A DNA stretch of 12,136 nucleotides from an uncultured Lachnospiraceae bacterium (GCA_910578845.1 CAJTSL010000078.1:1-12136), one strand, 5' to 3'. Shown: positions 1-7,613, counted from the stretch's first letter. The notes: a model not told the origin generated them from the sequence alone. Made by a program: numbers and translations.

Positions 1-396
1 GCCTATATTTTTTCTTGTCATTTCAAAATCTCTATCGGGAAATAATCTTTCACAAAAACAATTTGTTTCGGGAGACGCCCCCATTAAAGCTGTTACAAGC
101 GAATTAGTGTCAAACTGTCCTAACACTTCTTTCAGTTCCTTTTCAGAGATTGTTGAAATCTGCTCAAAATCCGTTATCCTCTGTGGCTGTATCTTTGGTT
201 CTAATATGTCATTTATCGTAATGTCATATAATTTAGAAATTTTCAATAAAACTTCTAAGTCGGGAATAGTCGTTCCAGTTTCCCATTTCGATACCGCCTG
301 CCTTGATATACCTAATTCTTTTGCTAAATCATCTTGTGTGTAGTTGTTGCTTTTACGCAGAAACTGTAAGTATTTCGATATAATATTCATATTCAT
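1..396 (-). CDS. XRE/Cro-type HTH transcriptional regulator, 3' end cut by window edge
   Basis: The minus strand is open from an ATG at 396 to the left edge (132 codons, no stop). The product begins MNMNIISKYLQFLRKSN. Residues about 5-60 form a Cro/C1-type helix-turn-helix with the recognition segment SRQAVSKWETGTTIPD, typical of XRE repressors in Firmicutes. After a short linker, residues about 82-132 contain ISEKELKEVL and LMGASPETN, which resemble a FliG-like repeat region found in some clostridial XRE proteins; that second assignment is from memory. GGAGG ends 9 bases before the ATG at 396, so I prefer this start to the in-frame ATG at 390. The gene looks more AT-rich than the racemase and VanW genes, suggesting a separate origin. 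It is probably an autoregulated repressor of a neighbouring module beyond the window; its targets are unknown. Confidence 0.88.
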   Translation of the reverse strand, partial: MNMNIISKYLQFLRKSNNYTQDDLAKELGISRQAVSKWETGTTIPDLEVLLKISKLYDITINDILEPKIQPQRITDFEQISTISEKELKEVLGQFDTNSLVTALMGASPETNCFCERLFPDRDFEMTRKNIG

Positions 397-409
397 AAAA
401 ATCACCCTC

Positions 410-441
410 CTAATTGCCATTATAAGGTATATGGCAATTAG
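410..441 (-). promoter_or_regulatory. Palindromic operator overlapping the -10 of the XRE regulator gene
   Basis: An 11-base perfect inverted repeat, CTAATTGCCAT at 410-420 and ATGGCAATTAG at 431-441, has a 10-base spacer. On the minus strand a perfect TATAAT (419-424) lies partly inside the inner arm, and the ribosome binding site of the regulator starts right after the other arm. The -35 is poor (about TTTATT at 17 spacing). An operator straddling the -10 and the transcription start is the usual layout for autorepression by XRE proteins. The repeat is directly seen; binding by the adjacent regulator is inferred. Confidence 0.6.
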
Positions 442-729
442 AATAAAGAATTTGCTAAGTGCCAAAAAGCAAATAACAGTTGCGCATTATTTTACAATTC
501 TTCCTCTCTCCGCTGATGACGTATCACAAGTTTCGCAAAATAATTTCATAAAAATTGACATGGCCTATAGCCGTTTGAAAGAATTAAGCCACCACAACAA
601 AACCTACTAAAGGGAACAAAACCTATTTGATATCCCTTATGCTTGCAAACATAGCCCCGTCTGACCTATGCCCGGATTACAGGAAGCCGTATAAATAATA
701 CAATGGAAAGCCTATATAGCCTATCTATC
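442..729. other. Gene-free stretch between racemase and XRE regulator
   Basis: I find no convincing gene here. The open frame on the plus strand across 344-610 begins inside the XRE gene on the opposite strand, uses a TTG start without a ribosome binding site and has no recognisable motif. A 24-codon minus-strand frame near 500-560 also lacks a ribosome binding site. No strong terminator follows the racemase stop at 730; the only hairpin candidate is a 6-base pairing (AAGGGA with TCCCTT, about 611-638) without a U-tract. Two copies of the short string AGGTTTTGTT occur on the minus strand. The stretch is AT-rich and could be a junction between modules. Confidence 0.4.
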
Positions 730-1863
730 TTATCTTGTAATAACAGGCAGCCTTGCACCCATCCTGCATAGTAACTCATTGCTGATGCTGCCGGAATTAT
801 CTGCAATCACAGGGACAGACAATTGATCATATCCGCTTGCACCTGCCAGCGTTGCAAGATCACCCACAGTCACATCTTCCGCATCTGTAATGTCCACGGC
901 AAGCTGATCCATACAGATGCGCCCGACAATCGGCACAACATATTGTTTTATCAGGATACTGCCCTTTCCTCCCGACAAATTCCTCGGGAAACCGTCACCA
1001 TACCCAATGGGCAGTATAGCGATCCGGGTATCACGTCCGGCTGTAAAGTCCCTGCCATATCCAACGCTCTCGCCTGCTGCCACTTCTCTAATCAACACCA
1101 CCCGGCTTCTCAAAGAAAGCACCGGACGCAATTCAAGTTTTAACACAGTATCATCATCCGGAGAACTAAGGACTCCATACAAAGCTATGCCAACCCTCAC
1201 ATAATCGCAGGCAAGATGGGGATAATTTAAGAGTCCGTAGCTGCTCTGGATATGCAGCTTTGGCAGGGTTATCCCGCTATCCCTCAAAGCATCTGCCATC
1301 CTATAAAAGCTGGCAATCTGGCCTTTTGTAAATGAGACATCATCCGGATGCCTGCTGTCTGAACAACATAAATGGGTAAACATCCCGCATACCTTGATGT
1401 TTTCCATAAAAAAGACCTTCCGCACCGAAGACAGCTCCCCACATGCTATCCCAAGCCTGTGCATGCCCGTATCAATTTTGATATGTCCCTTTACGGCAAT
1501 GCCCTGATGATTCAAAGCTTCTGCATACGCAAAACTGATGAGAGCCTGCATCAGATCATATTCCTTCAGCTCGGATGCCCGCTCCACCTCTGTATGCCCA
1601 AGTATCAGTATTTCCCCACAGATGCCGCCTTTCCTTAAAGCAATGCCTTCATCAAGCGTGGCAACCGCAAATGCCCGGACTCCCAACTTATTCAGATGGG
1701 AAGCAGTCAGGATCGCCCCATGCCCGTATGCCTGCGCCTTTACAACAGCCATCAGCTCACACCCCGGCTGCATGGCCTTTTTCAGGGTTTCTGCATTATG
1801 GCGCAGATTCTCTATATTTATTTCTATCCATGCACGTCCCGTCTTAGATTCTACATTCTTCAT
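730..1863 (-). CDS. PLP-dependent alanine/serine racemase, soluble VanT/Alr type
   Basis: This 377-residue fold-type III racemase has the length of a normal alanine racemase. Lys42 in VVKAQAYGHG is the PLP-binding lysine (most Alr proteins have KANAYGHG). IDTGMHRLG (130-138), YVRVGIALYG (221-230, with the arginine facing the pyridine nitrogen), Tyr269 in SVGYGRDF as the second catalytic base, and GRICMDQLAVDIT (314-326) are all present. Segments such as GEILILGHT and the SVGYGRDFTAG to PIGYGDGFPRN region read more like the catalytic part of VanT serine racemases than like housekeeping Alr, but the VanT membrane domain is absent. The residue aligning by eye with Tyr354 of Geobacillus Alr (Asn in VanTG) is Ala370, so alanine specificity is not assured. 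The ATG lies 20 bases inside the acetyltransferase gene with only a weak AAGGG 12 bases upstream, so translation is probably coupled. It would supply a D-amino acid in the cytosol, D-Ala or D-Ser. Confidence 0.87.
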   Translation of the reverse strand: MKNVESKTGRAWIEINIENLRHNAETLKKAMQPGCELMAVVKAQAYGHGAILTASHLNKLGVRAFAVATLDEGIALRKGGICGEILILGHTEVERASELKEYDLMQALISFAYAEALNHQGIAVKGHIKIDTGMHRLGIACGELSSVRKVFFMENIKVCGMFTHLCCSDSRHPDDVSFTKGQIASFYRMADALRDSGITLPKLHIQSSYGLLNYPHLACDYVRVGIALYGVLSSPDDDTVLKLELRPVLSLRSRVVLIREVAAGESVGYGRDFTAGRDTRIAILPIGYGDGFPRNLSGGKGSILIKQYVVPIVGRICMDQLAVDITDAEDVTVGDLATLAGASGYDQLSVPVIADNSGSISNELLCRMGARLPVITR

Positions 1864-2332
1864 TTTCTTGCTTTTCCCTTATCATACGTACTGCCTGCGA
1901 AACAACCGTGCAGCCATCCGGAACATCCGTGCTTACCACTGCACCTGCACCCACTTTCACATAGCTGCCAATCCTTACTCCCCCAATAATGACCGCACCC
2001 GCCCCGATCAGACAGTTGTCCCCTATGACTGGCGCTTTCCTATTCACTTCACCAATCGTTACATTTTGATAAATCCAGCAGTTTTCCCCAATCTCCGCAT
2101 ACCTTGAAATAAAAATCCCATGCAGCCCATGCGGGAGCGTCAGATTGTCTTTTATTACTGTGTCAGGACCGATATATCCCCCATGCTTATGGGCGCACCG
2201 GCTCATCATAAATGTAAGGACATCATGTAGAAATCCCTCACCTGTCTTTTTCTGCAATCTGTACAGCCTCCAGAAATAATGCAGATTGTTCCCTCTTGCA
2301 TACTCAATAATCCTTCTTCTGATACTCATCAT
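1844..2332 (-). CDS. Serine-acetyltransferase-like hexapeptide-repeat acyltransferase
   Basis: The 162-residue protein has a short basic helical N-terminus (1-45) and a left-handed beta-helix of hexapeptide repeats from about 50 to 145 (IGPDTVI, IGENCWI, VTIGE, IGDNCLIGAGAVI, VKVGAGAVV). It matches the SAT/LbH class of acetyl-CoA-dependent O-acetyltransferases. The His-Gly segment LPHGLHGIFIS (66-76) fits the catalytic histidine region. The loop after VTIG is short and RKAP replaces the RHP of CysE, so the second CysE histidine appears missing. It is far shorter than CysE (about 270 residues) because the N-terminal hexamerisation domain is absent, as in EpsC-like and polysaccharide-cluster relatives. 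It overlaps VanW by four bases. GAGGG ends 3 bases before the first ATG (2332) and 6 before the second (2329), so Met2 may be the real start. The acceptor could be L-serine or another hydroxyl, perhaps of a cell-wall or small-molecule substrate. Confidence 0.83.
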   Translation of the reverse strand: MMSIRRRIIEYARGNNLHYFWRLYRLQKKTGEGFLHDVLTFMMSRCAHKHGGYIGPDTVIKDNLTLPHGLHGIFISRYAEIGENCWIYQNVTIGEVNRKAPVIGDNCLIGAGAVIIGGVRIGSYVKVGAGAVVSTDVPDGCTVVSQAVRMIREKQENEECRI

Positions 2333-3174
2333 AATCCCTCATTCTTGCCCAATTTGTGGCCTTCCTGTATTTTTATCCCGTCCGGAAGCTTGTAGGCTAT
2401 CTCACACTGGTTGACATACAGCTCTGTCTCCGTTTGCTTTCCAGTACTCCTGTCCGTTTCCCTACGCCAGACGGGCGCAATCTGGTATATTGTTTGGCCC
2501 TGTTTCCGATAAATAACAGACGGATTAAATACGGAATACTCGAAACCTACAACATTGTCTGCTAAAATACGCCCATGCATATGTTTATCATCGAAGCTGA
2601 CCTCAATCTGAAACGAATTGGCTGTCTCATTACGGACTTTCAGATCGAGCCAGCCTTCTCCTACTGTCGCATCCGTTCCGCAGGGGATATCTTCTGACGT
2701 CCCCGGAAATGACTTAACGGCATGTCCGTGTCGCTCCATAATTGTCAGAGGCGTATGCAGGAACATCCAAAAAAGCGTATCGCTCAGCATACACAGTCCT
2801 CCGCCATAGGATGCAACAATTTTCCCGTCAACAAGATTTAATCCGTCCTTATATTTTTCCTCCCGGTCTGCCCATCTTACAAGCTGCCAGAAGGAAAAGG
2901 TTTCATCCGGCCCGATAATAAGCCGGTGAAGCGTCCTGGCGGCAAGCTGTAGATTGTGAACCTTGTTCTTCTGGTATTGCATATCGAACCCGCTGTTTTC
3001 ATTCAGCATTGGTATCGAAGTTTCAAATACCATATAAGGCAGTGACCTGTCAGCTATCCTTTTTGCATACCGGCACCCATCTTTCCGCATTTTATAATAA
3101 AAAAATTTCTTTCTCTGCCATTTACGGAGCGGGAGCAGAAATGGAAATACCTGTGTTAATCTTTTCCTTGCCAT
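2329..3174 (-). CDS. vanW: VanW-family protein
   Basis: The 281-residue protein carries the VanW core from about 60 to 190: FSFWQLV (93-99), YGGGLCMLSDTLFWMFLH (123-140), TPLTIMERHGHAV (141-153), FPG, and GTDATVGEGWLDLKVRNET (166-184). VanW is an accessory product of VanB- and VanG-type glycopeptide-resistance clusters; its biochemical role is not established. No signal peptide or membrane helix is visible; the N-terminus is strongly basic (RKWQRKKFFYYKMRKD, 17-32), which could favour membrane or wall-polymer contact. GAGGAG ends 8 bases before the ATG. Its gene heads the overlapping trio with the acetyltransferase and racemase, separated from the ABC genes by a hairpin. With no ligase, VanX or VanRS in the window, a complete vancomycin-resistance function cannot be claimed. 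Confidence 0.9.
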   Translation of the reverse strand: MARKRLTQVFPFLLPLRKWQRKKFFYYKMRKDGCRYAKRIADRSLPYMVFETSIPMLNENSGFDMQYQKNKVHNLQLAARTLHRLIIGPDETFSFWQLVRWADREEKYKDGLNLVDGKIVASYGGGLCMLSDTLFWMFLHTPLTIMERHGHAVKSFPGTSEDIPCGTDATVGEGWLDLKVRNETANSFQIEVSFDDKHMHGRILADNVVGFEYSVFNPSVIYRKQGQTIYQIAPVWRRETDRSTGKQTETELYVNQCEIAYKLPDGIKIQEGHKLGKNEGL

Positions 3175-3199
3175 ACAAACAACTCCTCATCTTTTTATA

Positions 3200-3253
3200 C
3201 AAAATAAAAGCACTCCTGCTGTCGATACTATGATTGTACCAATAACAGGAGTG
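3200..3253 (-). terminator. Probable intrinsic terminator or attenuator after the ABC exporter genes
   Basis: On the minus strand an 8-base arm CACTCCTG (plus 3246-3253) can pair with CAGGAGTG (plus 3211-3218), extendable by one wobble and one A-T pair. The distal arm is followed at once by CTTTTATTTTG. The loop is long (about 23-27 bases) and the tail is interrupted, so termination may be partial, allowing read-through into VanW. Confidence 0.55.
3233..3241 (-). promoter_or_regulatory. Candidate extended -10 promoter for the VanW trio
   Basis: The minus strand reads TGGTACAAT, a TGn-extended -10 with five of six consensus bases, about 60 bases before the VanW ATG. No good -35 is present at 16-18 bases. 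It sits inside the loop of the hairpin just described, so RNA begun here would lack the 5' arm and could not form the terminator. This is inference from sequence alone. Confidence 0.3.
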
Positions 3254-3339
3254 TAGTTTATTTGTTTACGCATAAAGTATTCTGTTAATTTTCTATAGAA
3301 TTTCTTACGATTTACCTACGAAATGAGGGAAAGAAAGGG

Positions 3340-5109
3340 TTATTTTTCCTGATACCATTTTGTCTGTTCTGTCCAAATGTGATAAAAATATCCGTTTAAG
3401 CGCATCAGTTCATCGAAACTCCCCATTTCCGCTATACTTCCCTTCTCCATCACAATGATCTTATCTGCATTGCGTACCGCGCCAAGCCTGTGTGTAACAA
3501 GAATAACTGTCTTTTCTCCCGCAAGTTCGTCCAGTTTTCCATAAAGCGCCATTTCCTCCAACGGGTCTATTGCAGCAGTGGGCTCGTCAAAAAGCAGCAC
3601 CTTGCGTTTCCTGTAATAACTTCTTGCAAGGGCAATCCTTTGCCACTGGCCACCTGAGAGCTCGCTTCCTCCGAATTCCTTTCCCAGAACCATTTTATCC
3701 GGCTTCGCATCAAACCGGACATCCGCCCATGCAAGGGCATGGCAAATCCTTTCCACGTCCGGCTCTTTTAAGCCGTGATCCTTGCCCATTGTATCACTCA
3801 GATAAACATTCTCTGCCAAGGTCAGCTTATATCGCCCATACTCTTGATATACGGCGCTGATATGATCAAATATACTTCTCTCCCGTAACATGTGGCGGTC
3901 TATACCGCCCAACTCCATATGCCCTTCTACAGGCAGTAAAAATCCTGATAAAAGCTTCGCCAGTGTCGTCTTCCCCGCGCCATTTTCTCCGACGATGGCT
4001 ACCCGCTCTCCTTTCTTTATGGCTAGTGAAATATCATTTAACGCTGTTTGTGCGCTGTTCGGATATCTGTAAGAAACATGCGCAAGCCTTGCATATTCGC
4101 CGCTATCTTCCAGATTTCTGTCGCCATCCTTGACTTCGAACTCCATCAATTCAAAAAAAGCAGAGGACATGATACCTGTCTGCATAATCTCGCCTGCGTG
4201 ATCAAATAACTGTGTAAAGATATTAGTCAGGGCTGCAAAGCTTGTAAGGAGCACGGAGAAGCCTCCTATCGTGATTTTCCCGCTGATCAGCAAAAAGGCC
4301 ATCAAAAATAGCGCCGCACAGTGAAACAAAGTTTTTATTCCTGCATACGCCAGCCCATGTTTACCGATCAGACGGATATGCTGTATTTCTTTCTTATCCA
4401 GTTCTTTACATGCTGATAAATATTTATCCGCAATATAATCCCCTGCTCCATAATGAACAATCTCTTTCTTCTGGTCACTGACAGCGAGAAGGCCAAACGC
4501 ATATTTCTTTCTTCTGCTCGGTTGTACGGTATCCTGCACAAACGCAGACTGGAATTTCCCCTCCTGTAGCTTCTCCAGAATAGCCGGGATGCTCACGAAC
4601 ACCACAAAAATACACAAGACCGGATTCAGGCTGGTAAGGTATGTTCCCACTGATAAAAGATGAAAAACAAGAATAAACGACATCACAGCCAGATTCGTCG
4701 TAAATACGAGAAACATAGAAGCATTTTTCGCATTTTGCACAATCTCATAATACTCGGCATTATCATAATACTCCAATGAAATCTCCGCGCTCTTTTTGTG
4801 GATCCGATTATCCAGTCCAAGGAAAACATCCCGGAAATATCCGAATTCCATATATTGCCTAGAAACCAGTTCAAACATTTTCATGATCATATAAATTCCG
4901 ATCATCATAAGGACCGGTATCATATAATAGCGAAACGGCTGCCTACCGTCATAAAGAGCTGCACGATCCACGGCAGTCTTTTGCATGTATAGCATAAAAG
5001 CCGGCAATATCGCCCCCGGCAGGGACAACAGCAAATAGAATGTCATTCCTAAAGGTGCGATAGGAATAACCAGTTTTAGTGCCTTTGTAATATTCCCAAT
5101 CTTTTTCAT
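3340..5109 (-). CDS. ABC exporter half-transporter, fused permease and ATPase (partner 1)
   Basis: The 589-residue type IV ABC exporter half has an N-terminal membrane domain (about 15-310; hydrophobic stretches near 18-42, 62-80, 133-176 and 255-298). The C-terminal nucleotide-binding domain has Walker A GENGAGKT (374-381), Q-loop Gln422 in AVYQEYGRY, signature LSGGQ (484-488), Walker B VLLFDEP (504-510) and H-loop His540. All catalytic positions are intact. There is no N-terminal C39 peptidase domain, so it is not a leader-cleaving bacteriocin exporter. Its ATG overlaps the stop of the other half by four bases (ATGA), so the two are translationally coupled and most likely form a heterodimer in the cytoplasmic membrane. 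The substrate is unknown; drug, peptide or lipid-linked envelope precursor are all possible. The gene is followed by a hairpin that probably ends most transcripts. Confidence 0.92.
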   Translation of the reverse strand: MKKIGNITKALKLVIPIAPLGMTFYLLLSLPGAILPAFMLYMQKTAVDRAALYDGRQPFRYYMIPVLMMIGIYMIMKMFELVSRQYMEFGYFRDVFLGLDNRIHKKSAEISLEYYDNAEYYEIVQNAKNASMFLVFTTNLAVMSFILVFHLLSVGTYLTSLNPVLCIFVVFVSIPAILEKLQEGKFQSAFVQDTVQPSRRKKYAFGLLAVSDQKKEIVHYGAGDYIADKYLSACKELDKKEIQHIRLIGKHGLAYAGIKTLFHCAALFLMAFLLISGKITIGGFSVLLTSFAALTNIFTQLFDHAGEIMQTGIMSSAFFELMEFEVKDGDRNLEDSGEYARLAHVSYRYPNSAQTALNDISLAIKKGERVAIVGENGAGKTTLAKLLSGFLLPVEGHMELGGIDRHMLRERSIFDHISAVYQEYGRYKLTLAENVYLSDTMGKDHGLKEPDVERICHALAWADVRFDAKPDKMVLGKEFGGSELSGGQWQRIALARSYYRKRKVLLFDEPTAAIDPLEEMALYGKLDELAGEKTVILVTHRLGAVRNADKIIVMEKGSIAEMGSFDELMRLNGYFYHIWTEQTKWYQEK

Positions 5110-6905
5110 TCATACATTCCTTTCTGTGCCTCAAACATGCTCCTATACAGGCCGTCTTTCTTCTGCATCAGTTGTGCATGGCTTCCCTGCTCCACAAAGT
5201 GCCCGTCCGCCAAAACACAGATCTCATCTGCACTGACACAAGCTCCCAGACGGTGGGTTATGAAAATGTTGGTCAGGTTGTTTGAGCGTTTTTTCAGAAA
5301 CGCAGTGTATAGTCTTGATTCTGCCAACGGATCCATCGCGGCAGTGGGTTCATCCCATATGTAAATACTGGCGTTCCGGTAAAGCATACGGGCAATCGCC
5401 AGACGCTGCCACTGGCCTCCCGAAAGATTTACCCCGCCTTCTGTGAGGTTACCAAGCGTAGTATCATATTCATCAGGAAGGTCCGATATCCATTCACCCA
5501 GTCCAGCCTCTCTAGCCGCCCGTTCCATTTGCGGTCTTACAGCGCCATCCACAGCAGACATGGCTATATTTTCCCTGATGGTGTAATCATATCGGTTAAA
5601 ATCCTGAAATACCGCAGAATAACAGCTCTGTAGCTTAGAAAACGGCATCTCCTGAATATCCATGCCATCAATGGTAATTTTACCACTCTCCGGTTTGTAA
5701 AAACCCATCAGCAGCTTGACAAAAGTAGATTTGCCACACCCGTTTTCTCCTACCAATGCATAATTTTTCCCTGCATTGAATGTAAAATTTAAGCCGTTCA
5801 AAACCGGTTTGTCACTTCCGGGATAACAGAAGACAATATTTTCCCCTTTGACTTCATGAAAGGGCAATGGCCGTTGATCCGCCGGATTATCTCCCGGGTT
5901 CTGTGTTTCCTTTAATGCAGGAACATAAAACTGCTCTTCTAGTTCTTCCAAAGCTGTGATATCTTTAAGACATGCGCGATATTCCTGATAAGTCGGAAGA
6001 TATTCACTGCCTACCGCGACAAAGAAAGCGCCAAGCCTTGTCAAAGCAGGAATGATTGCGATATATAAGCCGATATTGATCTCCCCCCTGCTCAATGGTA
6101 TCAGAAAAACCAAATAGGCAGAAGCGGAGAAAAGAAATGTAATATTATCATAAAACCATAAAATTAAATTAGAAGCAAAAATTCTGCTAAGAAGTTTTCT
6201 GTTGGACTGAATATTTTCTTCCTCATATATTTTTTGAATATAAGATGTATATCCAAACAGCTTTTTTTCCTGGGCAAGTCCCCTGTCAAACAAAATCCCT
6301 GACAAATAGTCTCCCCGCCTTCCAATCTCCTGTCTGGCATGATACAGCTTTACTCTGTTCTCGCCGATTATTCTAAAGACAATTACCATCAGCCCCAGTA
6401 GCAACAAGATTACCACCCAAAAGTAAGGCACGCTTCCTGCAAGTAAAAACAGTACCCCTACTGTCTGCATCAATCCGCCAGCAATTCCCAGTATTGCAAA
6501 TAATCCGTTTGTATAGCGCTTTTCCGGTGCATCCTGCACCCGCCCAAGGAGCGCCTGATGATCTGCCTGTTCCAATGCTACAAGCGAGATGCGCTCTGCC
6601 TTTTTTATCATCAGGTAATCCAATGATTCACGCAATTGTAGCGCAATGCTGCCTTTTAGCCAGTTTAAAAGTGGTGTCTGGCAATACCGGAAAGCAAACA
6701 TAACCGCCAGAGCCGCAATATAGCTTAACGATTGCCCAGGCTTAAAGTCCCCTGCCGAAAATCCATCTAAAAAACGCTGTAGGACAATCACTTCCAGCAC
6801 GGTAAAAGCAGCTTGTGCCATTACCAATATACCAGCTACAATCGTTGCACATACCGCATGCTTTTTTTGAATAAGCAAGTTCCAAATATTCTTTGAATCG
6901 TTCAT
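5106..6905 (-). CDS. ABC exporter half-transporter, fused permease and ATPase (partner 2)
   Basis: This 599-residue protein has the same layout as its downstream neighbour: membrane segments near 15-42, 60-75, 132-178 and 245-300, then a nucleotide-binding domain with Walker A GENGCGKS (386-393), Gln434 in AVFQDFNRY, LSGGQ (494-498), Walker B IYIWDEP (514-520) and His551. The two halves are clearly different sequences, arguing for a heterodimer rather than a recent duplication. Both ATP sites look competent: each has the Walker B glutamate, unlike exporters with one degenerate site. GGGGAG ends 5 bases before the ATG. It starts 54 bases after the lipoprotein gene with no terminator between, consistent with one operon. 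The lipoprotein could assist the exporter or the upstream receptor at the outer face of the membrane. Confidence 0.92.
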   Translation of the reverse strand: MNDSKNIWNLLIQKKHAVCATIVAGILVMAQAAFTVLEVIVLQRFLDGFSAGDFKPGQSLSYIAALAVMFAFRYCQTPLLNWLKGSIALQLRESLDYLMIKKAERISLVALEQADHQALLGRVQDAPEKRYTNGLFAILGIAGGLMQTVGVLFLLAGSVPYFWVVILLLLGLMVIVFRIIGENRVKLYHARQEIGRRGDYLSGILFDRGLAQEKKLFGYTSYIQKIYEEENIQSNRKLLSRIFASNLILWFYDNITFLFSASAYLVFLIPLSRGEINIGLYIAIIPALTRLGAFFVAVGSEYLPTYQEYRACLKDITALEELEEQFYVPALKETQNPGDNPADQRPLPFHEVKGENIVFCYPGSDKPVLNGLNFTFNAGKNYALVGENGCGKSTFVKLLMGFYKPESGKITIDGMDIQEMPFSKLQSCYSAVFQDFNRYDYTIRENIAMSAVDGAVRPQMERAAREAGLGEWISDLPDEYDTTLGNLTEGGVNLSGGQWQRLAIARMLYRNASIYIWDEPTAAMDPLAESRLYTAFLKKRSNNLTNIFITHRLGACVSADEICVLADGHFVEQGSHAQLMQKKDGLYRSMFEAQKGMYE

Positions 6906-6959
6906 CTCTACTCCCCACCATAAGTTACAATGTATCCAGATTTTCTATCTTCTATTTCC

Positions 6960-7613
6960 TCATTCAGATTCTTCCCTCTGTTCAAAGACAATCCACTTTT
7001 CATTCATATAAATCTCTATCGTATCGTCTGCTCCATACTGATAACCAAATCCATCTCCAAAATTAGACTGGTCATCTTCCATCGGAATTTCCGTTCCATC
7101 AACAGATGTCGTTATTTCACCATCCATAGTGCCACAGCGTCTACTGATGGTACTTTCTCTCCCTGTATCAAAATACAATTTGCCGTTTACTCTTACCATC
7201 GGAATCCTATCCCACATTCCGTCTGCTTCTGCCTCTTCTATCAATACAATTTTATATACCTTACCTAATTGTACCGGATATGATTCTAATATTTCTCCAT
7301 TATATGTAATTTCCAATAAATCGTCAATTTGTACATTCAGTTGCTCCTTATTTGGTATACTAACCTGATCAGACGAGCTAAGTTCCAAAGAACCGTCAAC
7401 AGGTTTTACCAAAATCGAATTATCAAACACTTCCGTTACTGTTGCCTGAAATATTACAGCATCTGAAGCCTCTGCGGAATCAGGCATTTCTGTTATATCA
7501 CCCAAAACCGGGTCAGGCTCATGGATCTCCTGATCCGGCTGTTTTCCGCATGCACACAACAGAATGATAATAAAACTCCATAAACAAACAATACTATACA
7601 ATTTCTTTTTCAT
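6960..7613 (-). CDS. Lipoprotein with YobA-like (DUF3221-type) domain
   Basis: The 217-residue product begins MKKKLYSIVCLWSF with a hydrophobic stretch to residue 19 and a lipobox-like LCAC with Cys22 as the probable lipidated residue, so it should be anchored on the outer face of the membrane. Residues about 53-125 (VIFQATVTEVFDNSILVKP, SSSDQVSIP, EITYNGEILESYP) resemble the small OB-like DUF3221/YobA domain. Residues 133-211 form a second segment with IPMVRVNGKLYFDTG, RRCGTMDGEI, DDQSNFGDGFGYQYG and a tryptophan near the end (KWIVF). I recall similar segments in clostridial proteins encoded beside M56 receptors but cannot name a family for it. GGAGGG ends 6 bases before the ATG. The position between the M56 receptor and the exporter suggests ligand presentation or exporter assistance; this is inference. 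Confidence 0.8.
   Translation of the reverse strand: MKKKLYSIVCLWSFIIILLCACGKQPDQEIHEPDPVLGDITEMPDSAEASDAVIFQATVTEVFDNSILVKPVDGSLELSSSDQVSIPNKEQLNVQIDDLLEITYNGEILESYPVQLGKVYKIVLIEEAEADGMWDRIPMVRVNGKLYFDTGRESTISRRCGTMDGEITTSVDGTEIPMEDDQSNFGDGFGYQYGADDTIEIYMNEKWIVFEQREESE

Noticed and set aside
344..610. Plus-strand open frame of 88 codons over the XRE promoter
   Set aside because: It starts at TTG without a ribosome binding site, overlaps the regulator gene on the other strand and has no recognisable motif.
1848..1857. Copy of ATTCTACATT, identical to part of operator O2, near the racemase start
   Set aside because: It is only a half-site inside coding sequence. Similar TTCTACAT strings occur elsewhere in the window in coding DNA, so it is not evidence for a third operator.
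1538..2107. Plus-strand open frame of 189 codons opposite the racemase and acetyltransferase
   Set aside because: It is antisense to two genes with clear catalytic motifs, and its translation is low in complexity and rich in Ser/Pro/His, as expected of a shadow frame.
730..3174. Complete vancomycin-resistance cluster
   Set aside because: VanW and a VanT-like racemase are present but no D-Ala-D-Lac/Ser ligase, VanX/VanXY/VanY or VanRS lies in the window, and the racemase lacks the VanT membrane domain.
3340..6905. Bacteriocin or lantibiotic exporter with a precursor peptide
   Set aside because: Neither half carries a C39 peptidase domain, and no precursor peptide or modification enzyme was found.
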